This document shows, piece by piece, positions 1 to 10,392 of a stretch of DNA of 64,000 bases. The position numbers and the translations under genes were made by a program. The stretch comes from Musa acuminata AAA Group (taxonomy: Eukaryota; Streptophyta; Magnoliopsida; Zingiberales; Musaceae): assembly GCF_036884655.1 (NCBI RefSeq), contig NC_088342.1, positions 34,337,501-34,401,500 on the forward strand. Direction: 5' to 3'. Position 1 is the stretch's first letter. Every line of letters begins with the position of its first letter. Below the pieces are notes generated by a model. The model had not been told where the DNA came from. It worked only from the letters and a program-made list of their open reading frames with translations, and did not search any database.

Positions 1-645
1 TTGATTACTTTTTTTTTTTATGACTTGAATTTTTTTTTTGAATCAAGATAATCTTCTATCATTCCTTCTATTTACAAACGAAGAAGAGATTCATAAAAAA
101 TGACACATGGTCTTTTGGTATTAATGAATTAATCTTTCATTTTTTAAGATTGAAATATTGATACAAATTTATCTTTATTGTTTATTGTTGTCATGATGTA
201 AAAATTGATGTAAAGGAAAAATAATTATAAAATTATATTCTTTCATTCTTTTTAACAATGACAAAAGGGGAGATAAAATTTGCTAGCTTGAATATTACAA
301 AAGAAACAAAAATTGCTAGCTTGCACTTTTAAAAAGAAAAGAAAGAACTCACTAGCTTGCATGTTCCAAAGTAATGAAAAATTTGCTAAATCATTAAGCT
401 TGCATATCTCTAAATATTGAAAGTAGCACTTTTCCTTTTTATTGATGACAAAAGGGGATAAGTTATGATGATGATGCAAAGAATTATATATTAAAATTTT
501 AATTATGCATGATTTTATGATGATATATTGCTTCGATTCATAACTAATGTCTAAATTTACATTTCTATCAATATGACATATTGATAGGGGGAGTTTGGTT
601 TAAACTTTATCATCAAATGGTTATCATCGTAAAAAAGGAAGAGAT
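1..645 (+). mobile_element. Element D: 3' internal noncoding region of a Sirevirus-like copia element
   Basis: This AT-rich stretch has no credible coding sequence and directly precedes an LTR. Positions about 262-420 hold degenerate copies of a TTGCTAGCTTGCA-like motif, also found in elements B and G. A PPT-like box (a TTGATGACAAAAGGGG-type sequence) sits at about 431-462, and a diverged PPT (630-645, purine run ending in GAGAT) abuts the LTR start at 646. By comparison with G this is the segment between the last ORF and the 3' LTR. The rest of the element lies left of the window. Confidence 0.75.
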
Positions 646-1723
646 TGTTGAATCTTAGATTTTGATAAAGAAACCAATTAATAGCATTTATGATCTAATG
701 TGTGTTTAAGTGACGTAAGACTAGCTTCGACCAGGGAAGATAAATTGATTAAAACAATAGAATCAGAAGTTGGGCCAGAATGGAACATGTTAGAATATTA
801 GATGTCAGACCAGAGGAAGGTCGACATGTCGGTAGAAGGCTTTGAGCCATGAATTCGGGCATCGAGCTAGGATCGGACATTGTGCCAAGGAGATCGGGTG
901 TTGTAGAGGTCAACATGCCGATTGGGCAATACGCCACAAGAGTGGAAGAGCATCGAAGGTTCGGACGAAGCGCCGGATGAATTAATGACATGTCAGATAA
1001 CTTAGTATTCTTGCTTGTAATAATTTGTCTAGATCGAAGTAGTTTAGAGGGCTAATTGAGTTGGTTTCAGGTATAACCATACCAACTAAATAGGGGCCAA
1101 CTAGGCCCGAATTGGGGCTGTTTTGGACTAAGAGAAAGGCCCATTCAGTGACCCAAAAGTTAGGTCAGGCGGTGGCACCGCCAGAGGCTCAGTCTTCAAG
1201 ACATAGTCTCCAAGACTATGTTAGGCGATAGTATCGCCAGATTGGGTGGTGGTACCACCTAGTGTTAGGCAGTGGTACCGCCTAGACACAGTCTCCCAAA
1301 CTATGTCAAGTGGTGGTACTGCTAGACTGAGATGTGGTACCGCTCAGTGTTAGTGCTCCAGGCAATGGTATCACCCAGCACAAGCAATGGTACCACCAGG
1401 ACCCGGGAAACCCAAGATGAGACCTTTTTTTGCTCCAATTTTGAAGCTATTTGGGGTCTATAAATACCTTAGCTATTCTTGCATGGAAGAACATGAATTA
1501 AAGCAGAAAGGGGTAGTTATTCTGGGTTGTAAAATTGCTAAGTGTCCTTCTCCCTTTTTAGTTTTGAGATTATTCAAGAGAGGTATGAGGCTTGTAAGGG
1601 TTATCTCTTAAACTTGTTAAAAGAAGAACGAGTTGTAAGAGGACAGCTGGTCTTCACCCATTGCAGAATGACCGGTAGAGGAAGTCGGTGGCCTCGAGTG
1701 TAGAGGAATCGAGAGTGGACGTC
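646..1723 (+). repeat. Element D LTR, copy 1 (3' end missing)
   Basis: It begins TGTTGAATC right after a PPT, as every family LTR here does. It carries the GGCGGTGGTACCGCC-type palindromes at about 1150-1400, a TATAAATA box at 1459-1466, and the conserved segment reading GAGTGGACGT. It stops there, about 180-200 bp short of a normal LTR end, and runs directly into the interior of a second LTR. The breakpoint is placed by comparison with LTR L. Confidence 0.75.
1459..1466 (+). promoter_or_regulatory. TATA box of D LTR copy 1
   Basis: TATAAATA follows the palindrome array, in the same context (TATAAATACC) as the other family LTRs. Confidence 0.6.
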
Positions 1724-2905
1724 AATTGAAGTAGAAATAATCAGACATTGGGTCGGAGTGGAACATGTCAGAAGATTGGACGTCAGGCTGGAGGAGGTCG
1801 ATGTGTCGGAAGGACTTTATGCCATAAGTTCGAGCATCAGAGCGAAGGATCGAATATTGTGCCAAAGAAATCAGATGTTGCGAAAGGTTAAAATGCCAAT
1901 TAAGTAATACACTGAAGGAGAGGATGATGCGTCGAAGATTCGGACGAAGTGCCGGATGAACCAATGACATGTCGGACAACATAGTATTCTCGTCTTGTAA
2001 TCATATGTGTCTAGATCGAAGTAGTTTAGTTGTAATTGAGTCGGTTTAGGGTTTAACCATGTCAACTCAATTAGGGGCCAATTGGGCCTGATTTGGGACT
2101 GAGTTGGGCCTTTTGGATGGCCCATTCAATGACCTGGAGCTAGGTCAGGCGGTGGAATCGCTTGAGGCTTAGCCTCCCAACCTGTGTTTGGGCGGTGGTA
2201 CTGCTCAGAGTTAGGCGGTGGTCCCACCCTGACAAGCAATGGTATCACCAGAGCCTAATCTCCGAGGTTGCCAGGAGGTCATATTGCTTAGACTGGTAGT
2301 ACTACCGCTAGTGTTAGCGATAGTACTGCTAGTACCCTTAAAATCGGGGATGTGACACTTTTTGACTCTATTTTTGAAGCCATTTGTGATCTATAAATAA
2401 CCCACTTTTTTCTGCTTAAGATAACAAGAAATTGAGTAGAAAGGGAAAGAATATTTGAGTGAAAAAGTATTGTAATCTCTTTTAAAGTTTAGAGTCTCTT
2501 CCTCATAGAGTTAGAGGTCTTTCAAAGGGAGCAGTGAGGTCTACTGGAAAAAAGAAGTTGTAAAGGTTCTCTCCTAAGCCAGTCAAAAGGAGAAAGAGTT
2601 GTAAGAGGATAGTTGATCTTCGCCTATTGAAAGAAGATCGATTGTGAACATCGGTGGCTTCGATGAAAAAGGAATCGGGAATGGACATGGGTCAGGATGA
2701 CTGAACCACTATAAACTTGGTTTGCATTTACTTTATGCTTTTCATTCATATTACAAACTGATTTACTTGCTCACTATGCTTGCGAACACTTTCAAGTTAT
2801 ACATCTTTCCAATACAGGCTTTTATCGAATGAAGTTTTTCAAACCATCGAAGTTTTACGAAAGTACTAATTCACCCTGCCTCTTAGTGCTGAAATGGTCT
2901 TAACA
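1724..2905 (+). repeat. Element D LTR, copy 2 (5' end missing)
   Basis: It starts at a point about 95 bp inside a normal LTR (CAATTGAAG, matching GACAATTAAAG in L) and continues to a full 3' end: palindrome array, TATAAATA at 2392-2399, CACTAATTC / CTTAGTGCT hairpin arms at about 2864-2890, and terminal CTTAACA. The next base is H LTR sequence, so element D is inserted in the H 5' LTR. The candidate right TSD is ATGAG (2906-2910); the left copy is outside the window. Confidence 0.7.
2392..2399 (+). promoter_or_regulatory. TATA box of D LTR copy 2
   Basis: TATAAATA occurs at the homologous LTR position downstream of the palindrome block. Confidence 0.55.
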
Positions 2906-3434
2906 ATGAGGGCTATTTAATGTTAATAAAGGATCATCTACTCTTAGTGTCATGAGAGGAATATCTCATGTGTTCTTATTGAGGCAAATCCCTAGCAAGG
3001 GTCATTTGGATTGAGAGAGAAAGAGTTCTATGGGTCTGGTAGCACTATGCTTGGTATATGTGGTAACTGAGAATAGACAAGTTCAATAGATTGGATTCCC
3101 CTGTATCATTTGGGGACTGCGGCATAGTGGTCTAGTACGTCCGTAGATGATAAGTCGAGTGAATTATTATGAAGATAATAATTCACTGAGCGAAATGGAA
3201 TTATGATAGGTATGACTCACAGCCTACTCGATACTAGGCCTAGAGGGTCACAGACATATGGTAGGTGTTGCGATGAGCAGAAGTTCCGATGTGAGATATC
3301 TACTAGAGCCCCTATCTTATTGGATATCCAGTAAGCCCTTGAATTATTGGATTCTATAGATGAGATCCAATAAGAGCCAATAAGAGATTATTGGGTAGAG
3401 ACTCACTAATCTAAGAGGCTTAGGTAGTTGGATA

Positions 3435-5005
3435 TATTAGGAACGAGTCGACACTAGAGGGGGGGGGGTGGTGAATTAGTGTAGTGGTAAAAACATCGGT
3501 TTTGGAAAATCTCTTTCATACGATTAAAATCGATCTTGGAAGATGTTAACTTGAAAGCGTATATGAGCATAGGTATAATAAAAGTATAGTAAGGAGGAGA
3601 GGCAGTTTGCTATAAAAGGAAATTGCTCAAAGTAAATGCAAACCGAGTTTATAGTAGTTCAGTCTTCGTGACCTACATCAACTCCCGATTCCTCCTCTGT
3701 CGGGGCCATCGGCATCCACTATCGATCTTCCTTTAATAAGCGAAGATCAACCACCTTTTTATAACTCTATTCTCCTTTTGCAGGCTTAGGAGAGAAACTT
3801 TACACCCCCACTTACTCCTCTCTCAAACTATACTAGCACTTAGATCTTTGAGAGGAGTTCACATAAGATTACATTAGCGTTTTTTTTTCTTTTTCACTCT
3901 CAATTCTTGTATAGTTTAACCAGGGATGAGAGGGGTATTTATAGGTCTCAAGTTGATTCAAACTTGGAGCCTAAAAATGTCTCATCCCTGGTTTTCGGGG
4001 TCTTGGCGGTACCACCGCTTATGTTGGGCGGTACCACCACCTGCAACACTGACACTGGGTAGTACCACTACCTAGTCTGGTAGTACCACCACCTGGAAGA
4101 CTGTGTCTAGGTGGTACCACCGCCTGACGTAGTCTCGGAGACTGTGCCATGACGATGCACTTGTTGGGTCACTGTTTGGGCTTTTCATTGGGCCCAACAT
4201 AGTCCATACTTGGGCCCAACTGGCCCCTAATTTGGTTGACATAATTCTAATCTCAATTATGTGCTAACTATAAAATTTAAGACATTTACTAAGTTAAACA
4301 AGTCTGTAAGTCTAGGTTTCTTCCGGTGAGCTTCTAGCGATCTTCCGGCGAACTTCCAACGATCTCTCGGTAATGTTCCAACGGACTTTCGGCAAGCTCC
4401 TGGACTTCATGATGATATTCTTGGTAAGTTTCGATGAGCTTCTTTAGCAAGCTCTTGGACTTCTCGATCAATTCTAGCAAAACATTCGACGAACATTCGG
4501 ACTTCCGACAAACTCTCGAACTCTCGAACTCTCAACGAAATCATGTCCTTGACTCTGGGATTTCATTTTGCTTTATGCCTTGCTATCATAGTTAATCTTA
4601 CACACATAAAAATTTACTTTAATCTAGATAATTAATACTAAGCTAATCGAATGTTGTTCGGTTTGTCATTGGTTCATCAATGCCTCGTCCGATTGTTCGT
4701 CGCATCGTCCTCTCTTGTGGCGTATTGCCCAATCGGTTAGTTGACCTTCGCAACTCTAATTTCCTTAGCATAATATCAGCTCTTCTTAGCCCAATGCCCG
4801 AACTCATGGCCCGAAGTCTTCTATCGATACATCGACCGATCCTTTGGCACGACGTCCAATTTTTTGACATGTTTTTCTCCAACCCAACATGATTCTTCCT
4901 GCTTTAATTGTCTCTCGCTGATCGAAGCTTCCTACATTACTCAAAATGTAGATCAAATCATAAACTCTATCAATTGGTTTCATCATCAAAATCTGAGATT
5001 CAATA
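3435..5005 (-). mobile_element. Solo LTR E (Sirevirus-like), inserted in the H 5' LTR
   Basis: Read on the minus strand, it carries the family LTR landmarks: a degraded TGTTGAATC-type start near 5005, palindrome array (about 4010-4150), TATA (TATTTATA on the plus strand, 3936-3943), CACTA / TAGTG hairpin arms around a G run (3451-3482), and a degraded end. The flanking 5-bp direct repeat GGATA (3430-3434 and 5006-5010) fixes the boundaries. Terminal TG and CA have each mutated by a transition, so the plus strand reads TATTAGG at the left end and TTCAATA at the right end. No internal region is present, so it is a solo LTR formed by LTR-LTR recombination. Confidence 0.85.
3936..3943 (-). promoter_or_regulatory. 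TATA box of solo LTR E
   Basis: TATAAATA on the minus strand, at the homologous position in the LTR. Confidence 0.55.
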
Positions 5006-5061
5006 GGATAGAGATCCAGTACCCAATATGATAGGACCTATTAGGGTTGATAAGGGACCTG

Positions 5062-5069
5062 TATAAATA
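5062..5069 (+). promoter_or_regulatory. TATA box of the H 5' LTR
   Basis: TATAAATA lies about 445 bp before the LTR end. It is shared with the H 3' LTR (48101-48108) and LTR J (50865-50872). Confidence 0.55.
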
Positions 5070-5514
5070 GAAGGGGACCAAAAGGCCATAGGTTAGGTTA
5101 TTTTTTGTTGCCACCTCCTATTTTCCTCTTCCCCTCTCATCCTCAACCTGCAGCCCCTATTTTGGTCATGTGGATAGCAAGAAGGGGCAGCCCCTTTTTG
5201 ATTGCTTAATGCGCACAACAAAGAGGATTATGTAGTAATTTGAGGAGCATCTTCGCAGTGCCTGCCATGTGGATCACCGCTAGAGAGGAGGACTGTTGAC
5301 CTTCTTCATCCTCTCTCATAGATCTATAGGTTTTTAGGGATATAAGATCTCCCTAGTTTACACAATCTCCCTTGTATGTGTAGTTTTTCAATTTTGCAGA
5401 TTTTTACGCACCAATCCTTGCACGATGATGAAACCTTATTTTCTATAAAAATTTCTAAGATTTTATTTTTTATTTTTCCACTATGCATGTGATGTTATCT
5501 AGATTTCTCAACAG

Positions 5515-5527
5515 TGGTATCAAAGCC
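5515..5527 (+). promoter_or_regulatory. Element H primer-binding site
   Basis: TGGTATCAAAGCC begins 2 nt after the LTR end. It matches the complement of the plant initiator-Met tRNA 3' end except for one G to A change (TGGTATCAGAGCC is usual). Confidence 0.8.
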
Positions 5528-6472
5528 AGGTTGCTTGTGTAAAAGATTATTTTTTAAACTGTGTGTTTTGTGTTTAATCATGTAGAAATTATTTTGCATG
5601 ATTGTTATGATTTTTGTCATAGTTTTTTGAGATCTAAACTTCTTCTCCCTGTTAAAAGATGTTTAAAATTAATATTTTGTTACTAAATATATTGTCTCAG
5701 AACAAAGGGAAAAGGGCAGCAATTGTTGCTGCCCTGCTATTTAGCTGAAGGGTGTTTGCAGCTTTAGCAGAGAGCACACCATGCTGCTCTTGGCCTAGCC
5801 AAAGGCAGCAAGGCTAAGAGCAGCAAAGGGGGTCTCATCCCGGGAGTTGGCAGCCCCTATAGCTAGGTTTTCTGGCTGCAAAGAGCACCATATGCATCTA
5901 GGGTTTCCAAGCCGCTCAAGAGTCTCTAGCGGTCAAGACTCTTGGCCGCATGGGGGAAGGTGACAGCTACAGTTTCCTAGCTGCCCATGCACACCTTGCA
6001 ACTAGGGTTTCTTGGCTGCAGAGGTGACCTTGGGGGCTACGGAACCCTAGCCGCCTAAGATAGTCTTGCCGCCAAGGTTTCCTGGCCGCATGGGGTACAT
6101 GTGATGTGTACATGTGATGTGATTATTATTATTATTGAGGAATGCGAGCCTCCAATTTATTTTTTATTTATTGTTAGGTCTGAGTGCTGGTGATTAAGTT
6201 GTAATTACATGAGGTAGCACAGTGGAAGCATGAAAGCGATAGTGGGACCCACGAGGTCAAGACGAACGATCGCGATGCATGAAGATGTGACGAGATGCTG
6301 ATGGAACCGACGAGGATAAGATGAATGATCCCAGGGCATGGAGATGTGCTAATGTACACATAGATCGTGATGTGAGTGATTAGGCCCATTAGCTTGGGCC
6401 TGATTACATTACGCTATGGTCCATGATCATATGGTGTGATTGCTCATGTGATGTGTGATTACTTATACACCT

Positions 6473-6521
<49 letters not shown>

Positions 6522-6861
6522 TATATATATATACGATGTAGATATATATTAAATATGTATGTATGTGACACGTCATATTAGGAGATTGAATCAAAATTTT
6601 CTCTCTTAATAATGTTAAGTCAGTTAATGTGAGACAATTAGATTGACCGACATAGCCTTCCATCATTATAGGAAGAAATCAATTCCCGACGTAAGTTGAG
6701 TTGGTTGAGTCTCTCGAGGCTCATCTATATTGTGATTCGAGATCTTACCTATAATATAGAGATGTCATTGTTGACCTGAGGATGTGGTATGCTTGGTCGA
6801 GTCTCTCAAGGGCATATCATCGAATCAGACTTATCTTATAACGATGGTGATGACTTAACTG
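5528..6861 (+). other. Element H leader (no coding sequence)
   Basis: No ORF of note. It contains a perfect 9-bp-arm hairpin, GGGCAGCAA / TTGCTGCCC with loop TTG (5714-5734). About 5865-6095 carries degenerate repeats of a segment like GGTTTCCTGGCCGCATGGGG. An ATT microsatellite lies near 6121-6137. The part after the AT repeat (6534-6861) has no recognised counterpart in the window, and I assign it to H only because nothing else claims it. Confidence 0.5.
6478..6533. repeat. (AT)n microsatellite
   Basis: A nearly pure AT dinucleotide run of about 56 bp with one phase slip near the middle. Confidence 0.95.
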
Positions 6862-8170
6862 TGTTAGGACCATGACGACACTAAGAGGGGGGGGAGGGGG
6901 TGAATTAGTGCTTACGTAAAAATTTATCGATTTGGAAATTCTTGTTGATGAAAATCGATATTGGAAAGATGTTAACTTGAAAACACGTTCGTAAGCATAG
7001 TGAAAGTAAGAAATCAGTTTGCAATGAAAATGAAAAGCTTAAAGTAAATATAAACCAGATTTATAGTAGTTTGGTCGTTGTGACCTACATCCACTCTCGA
7101 TTCCTCTTCACTCGAGGCCACCGGCTTCCACTACCAATCTTCTTTCAAAGGACGAAGATCAACTACCCTTACAATTCTTTCTCCTTTTCACAGGCTTAGG
7201 AGAGGACCTTTACACCTTTCTTTTAGACCTCACTCCTCCCTTAAAAAAGTTCTAACTCTAGGAGGAAAGGACCCTAAATCCTAAGAGAGTTTCTAATTTT
7301 TCTAAAGTATTCTTTCCCATATTTCAACTCAATTTCATGCTTAGCCAAGCAAAAATATCTAGGATATTTATAGACCCCAAATAGCTTAAAAAATGGAGCC
7401 AAAAAAGGTCTCATCCCGGGTTTCCCGAGTCCTAGCGGTACCATCACATGTGCTAGGCGGTACTATCGCTTGCGGCACTGATATTGGGTGGCACTACCAC
7501 CCAATCTGGTGATACCACCACCTGACATAGATTGGGAGATTGTGTTTGGGTGGTACCATCGCCCAGACTAGCAGTACCACCGCTTGACATAATCTAGGAG
7601 ACTATGTCTGGGTGGTACCACCGCTCAATCTAGTGGTACCACTGCTAGACCCTGCTATAGGTCACTGAATAGGCCAAACAACAAGCCCAATTTAGCCCTG
7701 ATTCAGGCCCAATTGGCTCCTAATTGAGTTGACATTGTTTCATCCCAAAACTGACTCAATTTGTCTTAACTGACTTGATCTAGACGCATAATTACAAGTA
7801 TGAATCCTATGTTGTCCAACATATCATTGGTTCATTCGACGCTTCGTCCGATCCTTTCGACGCTTTGTCCTCTCTTGTGGTATAGTGCCCAATCGACATG
7901 TTGACCTCCGTAATATTTGATCTCCTTGGCGTAATGTCTGATCCTTCTAGCTTGATGCTCGAAATCATGGCACGAAGCCTTTTGCCGATACGTTAACCGA
8001 TCCTCTAGCTCGACGTCCAATCTTCTAACATGTTCCACTCCGACCCAACATCCAATTCCTCCTGCTTTAATTAATTTACCTTTTTTAATCGAAGTTAGTA
8101 TGTCACTCAAAACACAGATTGGATTATAAACTCATCAATTGATTTCTTCATCCAAATCCGAGATTCAACA
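6862..8170 (-). repeat. Element C: 3' LTR on the minus strand
   Basis: On the minus strand it starts TGTTGAATC at 8170 and ends at 6862 (TGTTAGGACC on the plus strand). It has the palindrome array (about 7435-7650), TATA (plus-strand TATTTATA, 7365-7372) and the CACTAA / TTAGTG hairpin arms around the G run (about 6877-6912). The PPT lies to its right (8171-8190), so it is the 3' LTR of a minus-strand element. The left flank is AACTG. Length 1309 bp. Confidence 0.8.
7365..7372 (-). promoter_or_regulatory. TATA box of LTR C
   Basis: TATAAATA on the minus strand, downstream of the palindrome array. Confidence 0.5.
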
Positions 8171-8282
8171 ATCTCCCCATTTTTTATGATGACAATCAGT
8201 TGATGATAGAGTTTAAACTAAACTCCCCCTATCAATATGTCATATTGAAATGAACCTTGAATTCAAATTGAATTAAATTCAA
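8171..8282 (-). mobile_element. Element C: remnant of the internal 3' end with PPT
   Basis: The plus-strand complement of a PPT (ATCTCCCCATTTTTTATG) adjoins the LTR, followed by the conserved stretch around TATCAATATGTCATATTG seen before the PPT in other copies. It ends abruptly at about 8282, where LTR sequence of element B begins mid-LTR. The rest of the C interior is missing. Confidence 0.65.
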
Positions 8283-8626
8283 TTTCTCTCCCAAGCCTAT
8301 CAAAAGGAGAAAGAGTGTAAAATGGTAGTTGATCTTCGCCCATTAAAGGAAGATCAGTAGTGGAAGCCGGTGGCCTCAAGTGAAGAAGAATCGGGAGTGG
8401 ATGTAGGTCACGACGACCAAACCACTATAAAAATCTGGTTTACATTTATTTTAAGTTGTTTACTTTAATTGTAAACTAATTTTTTGCTTACACTACGCAT
8501 ACGAACGCTTTGAAGTCAAGCATCTTTCCGATACATTTTTATCTAATGAAATTTTCTGAATCGACATGATTTTATCACTGCACTAATTCAGCCCCCCCAC
8601 CTCTTAGTGCCGACTCAATTATAACA
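8283..8626 (+). repeat. Element B 5' LTR fragment (3' part only)
   Basis: It matches the 3' third of the B 3' LTR (from CTCTCCTGAGCC near 10215), including GAGTGGATGTAGGTCACGAC, the poly-C hairpin (8580-8611) and the end ATAACA before the PBS. Confidence 0.75.
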
Positions 8627-8628
8627 GT

Positions 8629-8641
8629 TGGTATCAGGGCC
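8629..8641 (+). promoter_or_regulatory. Element B primer-binding site
   Basis: TGGTATCAGGGCC differs by one base from the initiator-Met tRNA complement. It starts 2 nt after the LTR. Confidence 0.8.
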
Positions 8642-8676
8642 ACATTCTTTCTCATTTGGTTTAACACTCAAGAGAA

Positions 8677-8761
8677 ATGACTCTTTTCGGATTTCAAGAG
8701 GGTCACTCTATCATTCGTCCTCCTATGTTTAATAGGACGGACTACACTTATTGCAAAGAGA
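8677..8761 (+). pseudogene. gag: Element B gag, N-terminal stub
   Basis: The translation from ATG 8677 starts MTLFGFQEGHSII and continues through RPPMFNRTDYTY, the conserved N-terminus of the family gag (compare N and M). A Trp that is invariant in the other copies is Cys here. After about 28 codons the sequence switches to 3' noncoding DNA with the TTGCTAGCTTGC motif, so roughly 5 kb of gag-pol was deleted. Confidence 0.75.
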
Positions 8762-9383
8762 GGCAAATCTTACTAGCTTGCTCATCTCAAAAGATGCAAA
8801 AAATTTTGCCAACTTTCATATATGAAAAACTTGCTAGCTTGCATGTTCTAAATTTGCTATTTACTATCTCGTATTCTTTTTCAAAAACTTACTAGTTTGA
8901 ACATCGTAAGGAAAAGCAAAAATGCTAACTTGCACAACTAGCAAAATTTACAAACTTGCAAAACTCAAAATTGTTGCTAGCTTGCATGTTGTAAAATGAT
9001 ATAAAATTTTGCTAGCTTGCACTTCGCAAAGGAAGCAAAAATTACACTTCTCAAAACAGAAGAAAGAAAATTACTAGCTTGAATGATGACAAAACTTGAG
9101 ATTATGTTTGTAATACAATGATTTGAAATTATATATCAAAAACTTGCTAGTTGCACTTCTCCTTTTTGTTGATGACAAATGGGGAGAAGTTATGATGACA
9201 ATCATGCATTGAATGATGTATTAAAATTTTGATTATGCATGATTTTATGATGACAGTTGAAAATATTCATAATTAAATTTGTTTTGACTTGAATTCAAGG
9301 TTCTATCAATATGGTATATTGATAGGGGGAAGTTAAGATTAACTCTATCATCAATTAGTTGTCATCATAAAAAGGGGGGAGAT
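8762..9383 (+). other. Element B 3' noncoding region with TTGCTAGCTTGCA-like repeats
   Basis: About 8765-9160 holds many degenerate copies of a TTGCTAGCTTGCA-like motif spaced irregularly. A PPT-like box (TTGATGACAAATGGGGAGA type) lies at 9161-9190. The true PPT, AAAAAGGGGGGAGAT, ends at 9383. No ORF looks coding. Confidence 0.7.
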
Positions 9384-10068
9384 TGTTGAATCTTGAATTT
9401 TGATAATGAAACCAATTGATGTATTTATGATCTAATCTACGTTTTGAGTGACGTAGGAAGCTTCGATTAGGGAGAAACAATTAAAGTAGGAAGAATCATG
9501 TTGAGTTGGAATGGAACATGTCAGAAGATTGGATGTCGAGTCAAAGCATCAGTTGATGTATCGGTAGAAGGCTTCGGGCCATGGGTTCGGGCATCAGGCC
9601 AAGAAGAGCGAAAATTACGCCAAGGGAATCGGAGTTACGAAAGTCAACTGGTTAATTAGGCAATAGGCTGCAAGAGAGAATGATGTGCCAAATATTCGGA
9701 TGAAGCGTCAATGAGCCAATACATACTGGATAATATTTGATTCAAGTTTTGTAATAATTGTCTAGATCGAAGTAGGTTTTAGGCATAATTGGGTTGGAAT
9801 TGGGCCACTTAATTAGGGGCTAATTGGGCCCAACTTTAGGCTATATTGGGCCAAGTAAAAGGCCCAAAAAGTGACCCAAAAGGTGGAATCATCGGTGGCA
9901 CAATCTCCAAGACTATGTCAGGTGGTGGTACCGCTTAGACTCAATCTCCAAGAGACTGTCAAGCAGTCGTACCGCCCAGTGTTACTTCTGCAAGCGATGG
10001 TACTGCCAGGACCCAAAAAACTAGGGATGAGATACTTTTAGGCTCAAAGTTTGAAACCACTTGAGGCC

Positions 10069-10076
10069 TATAAATA
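10069..10076 (+). promoter_or_regulatory. TATA box of the B 3' LTR
   Basis: TATAAATA followed by CCCC, at the conserved position after the palindrome array. Confidence 0.55.
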
Positions 10077-10392
10077 CCCCTCTCATCCCTGGTTAACACA
10101 CACAAGAATTGAGAGCAAAAAAGGAAGAAAATACTATTGTAATCTTGTGAGAACTCATCTCAAACTCTAAGTATTAGTGAAGTTTAAGAGAGGAGGTAGT
10201 GGGGGTGTAAAGGTTCTCTCCTGAGCCTATCAAAAGGAGAAGAGGGGTGTAAAAGGATAGTTGATTTTTGCCCATTGAAGGAAGATCGGTAGTGGAAGCC
10301 GATGGCCTCGAGTGAAGAGGAATCGGGAGTGGATGTAGGTCACGACGATCGAACCACTATAAAAATCTAGTCTGCATTTCTTTTATACAATT

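Larger units (their letters stand above)
2906..5513 (+). repeat. Element H 5' LTR (start missing, interrupted by solo LTR E)
   Basis: Host pieces are 2906-3434 and 5011-5513. They match the H 3' LTR (38755-39051, 47750-48340) and LTR J (50207-51026) throughout. The LTR ends TCTCAACA at 5513, directly before the PBS. A TATAAATA box is at 5062-5069. The first part of this LTR is displaced beyond the window by element D. Full LTR length, pieced together from J, is about 1.6 kb. Confidence 0.75.

Noticed and set aside
252..479. 75-codon minus-strand ORF rich in Phe
   Set aside because: Antisense of the same repeat array in element D.
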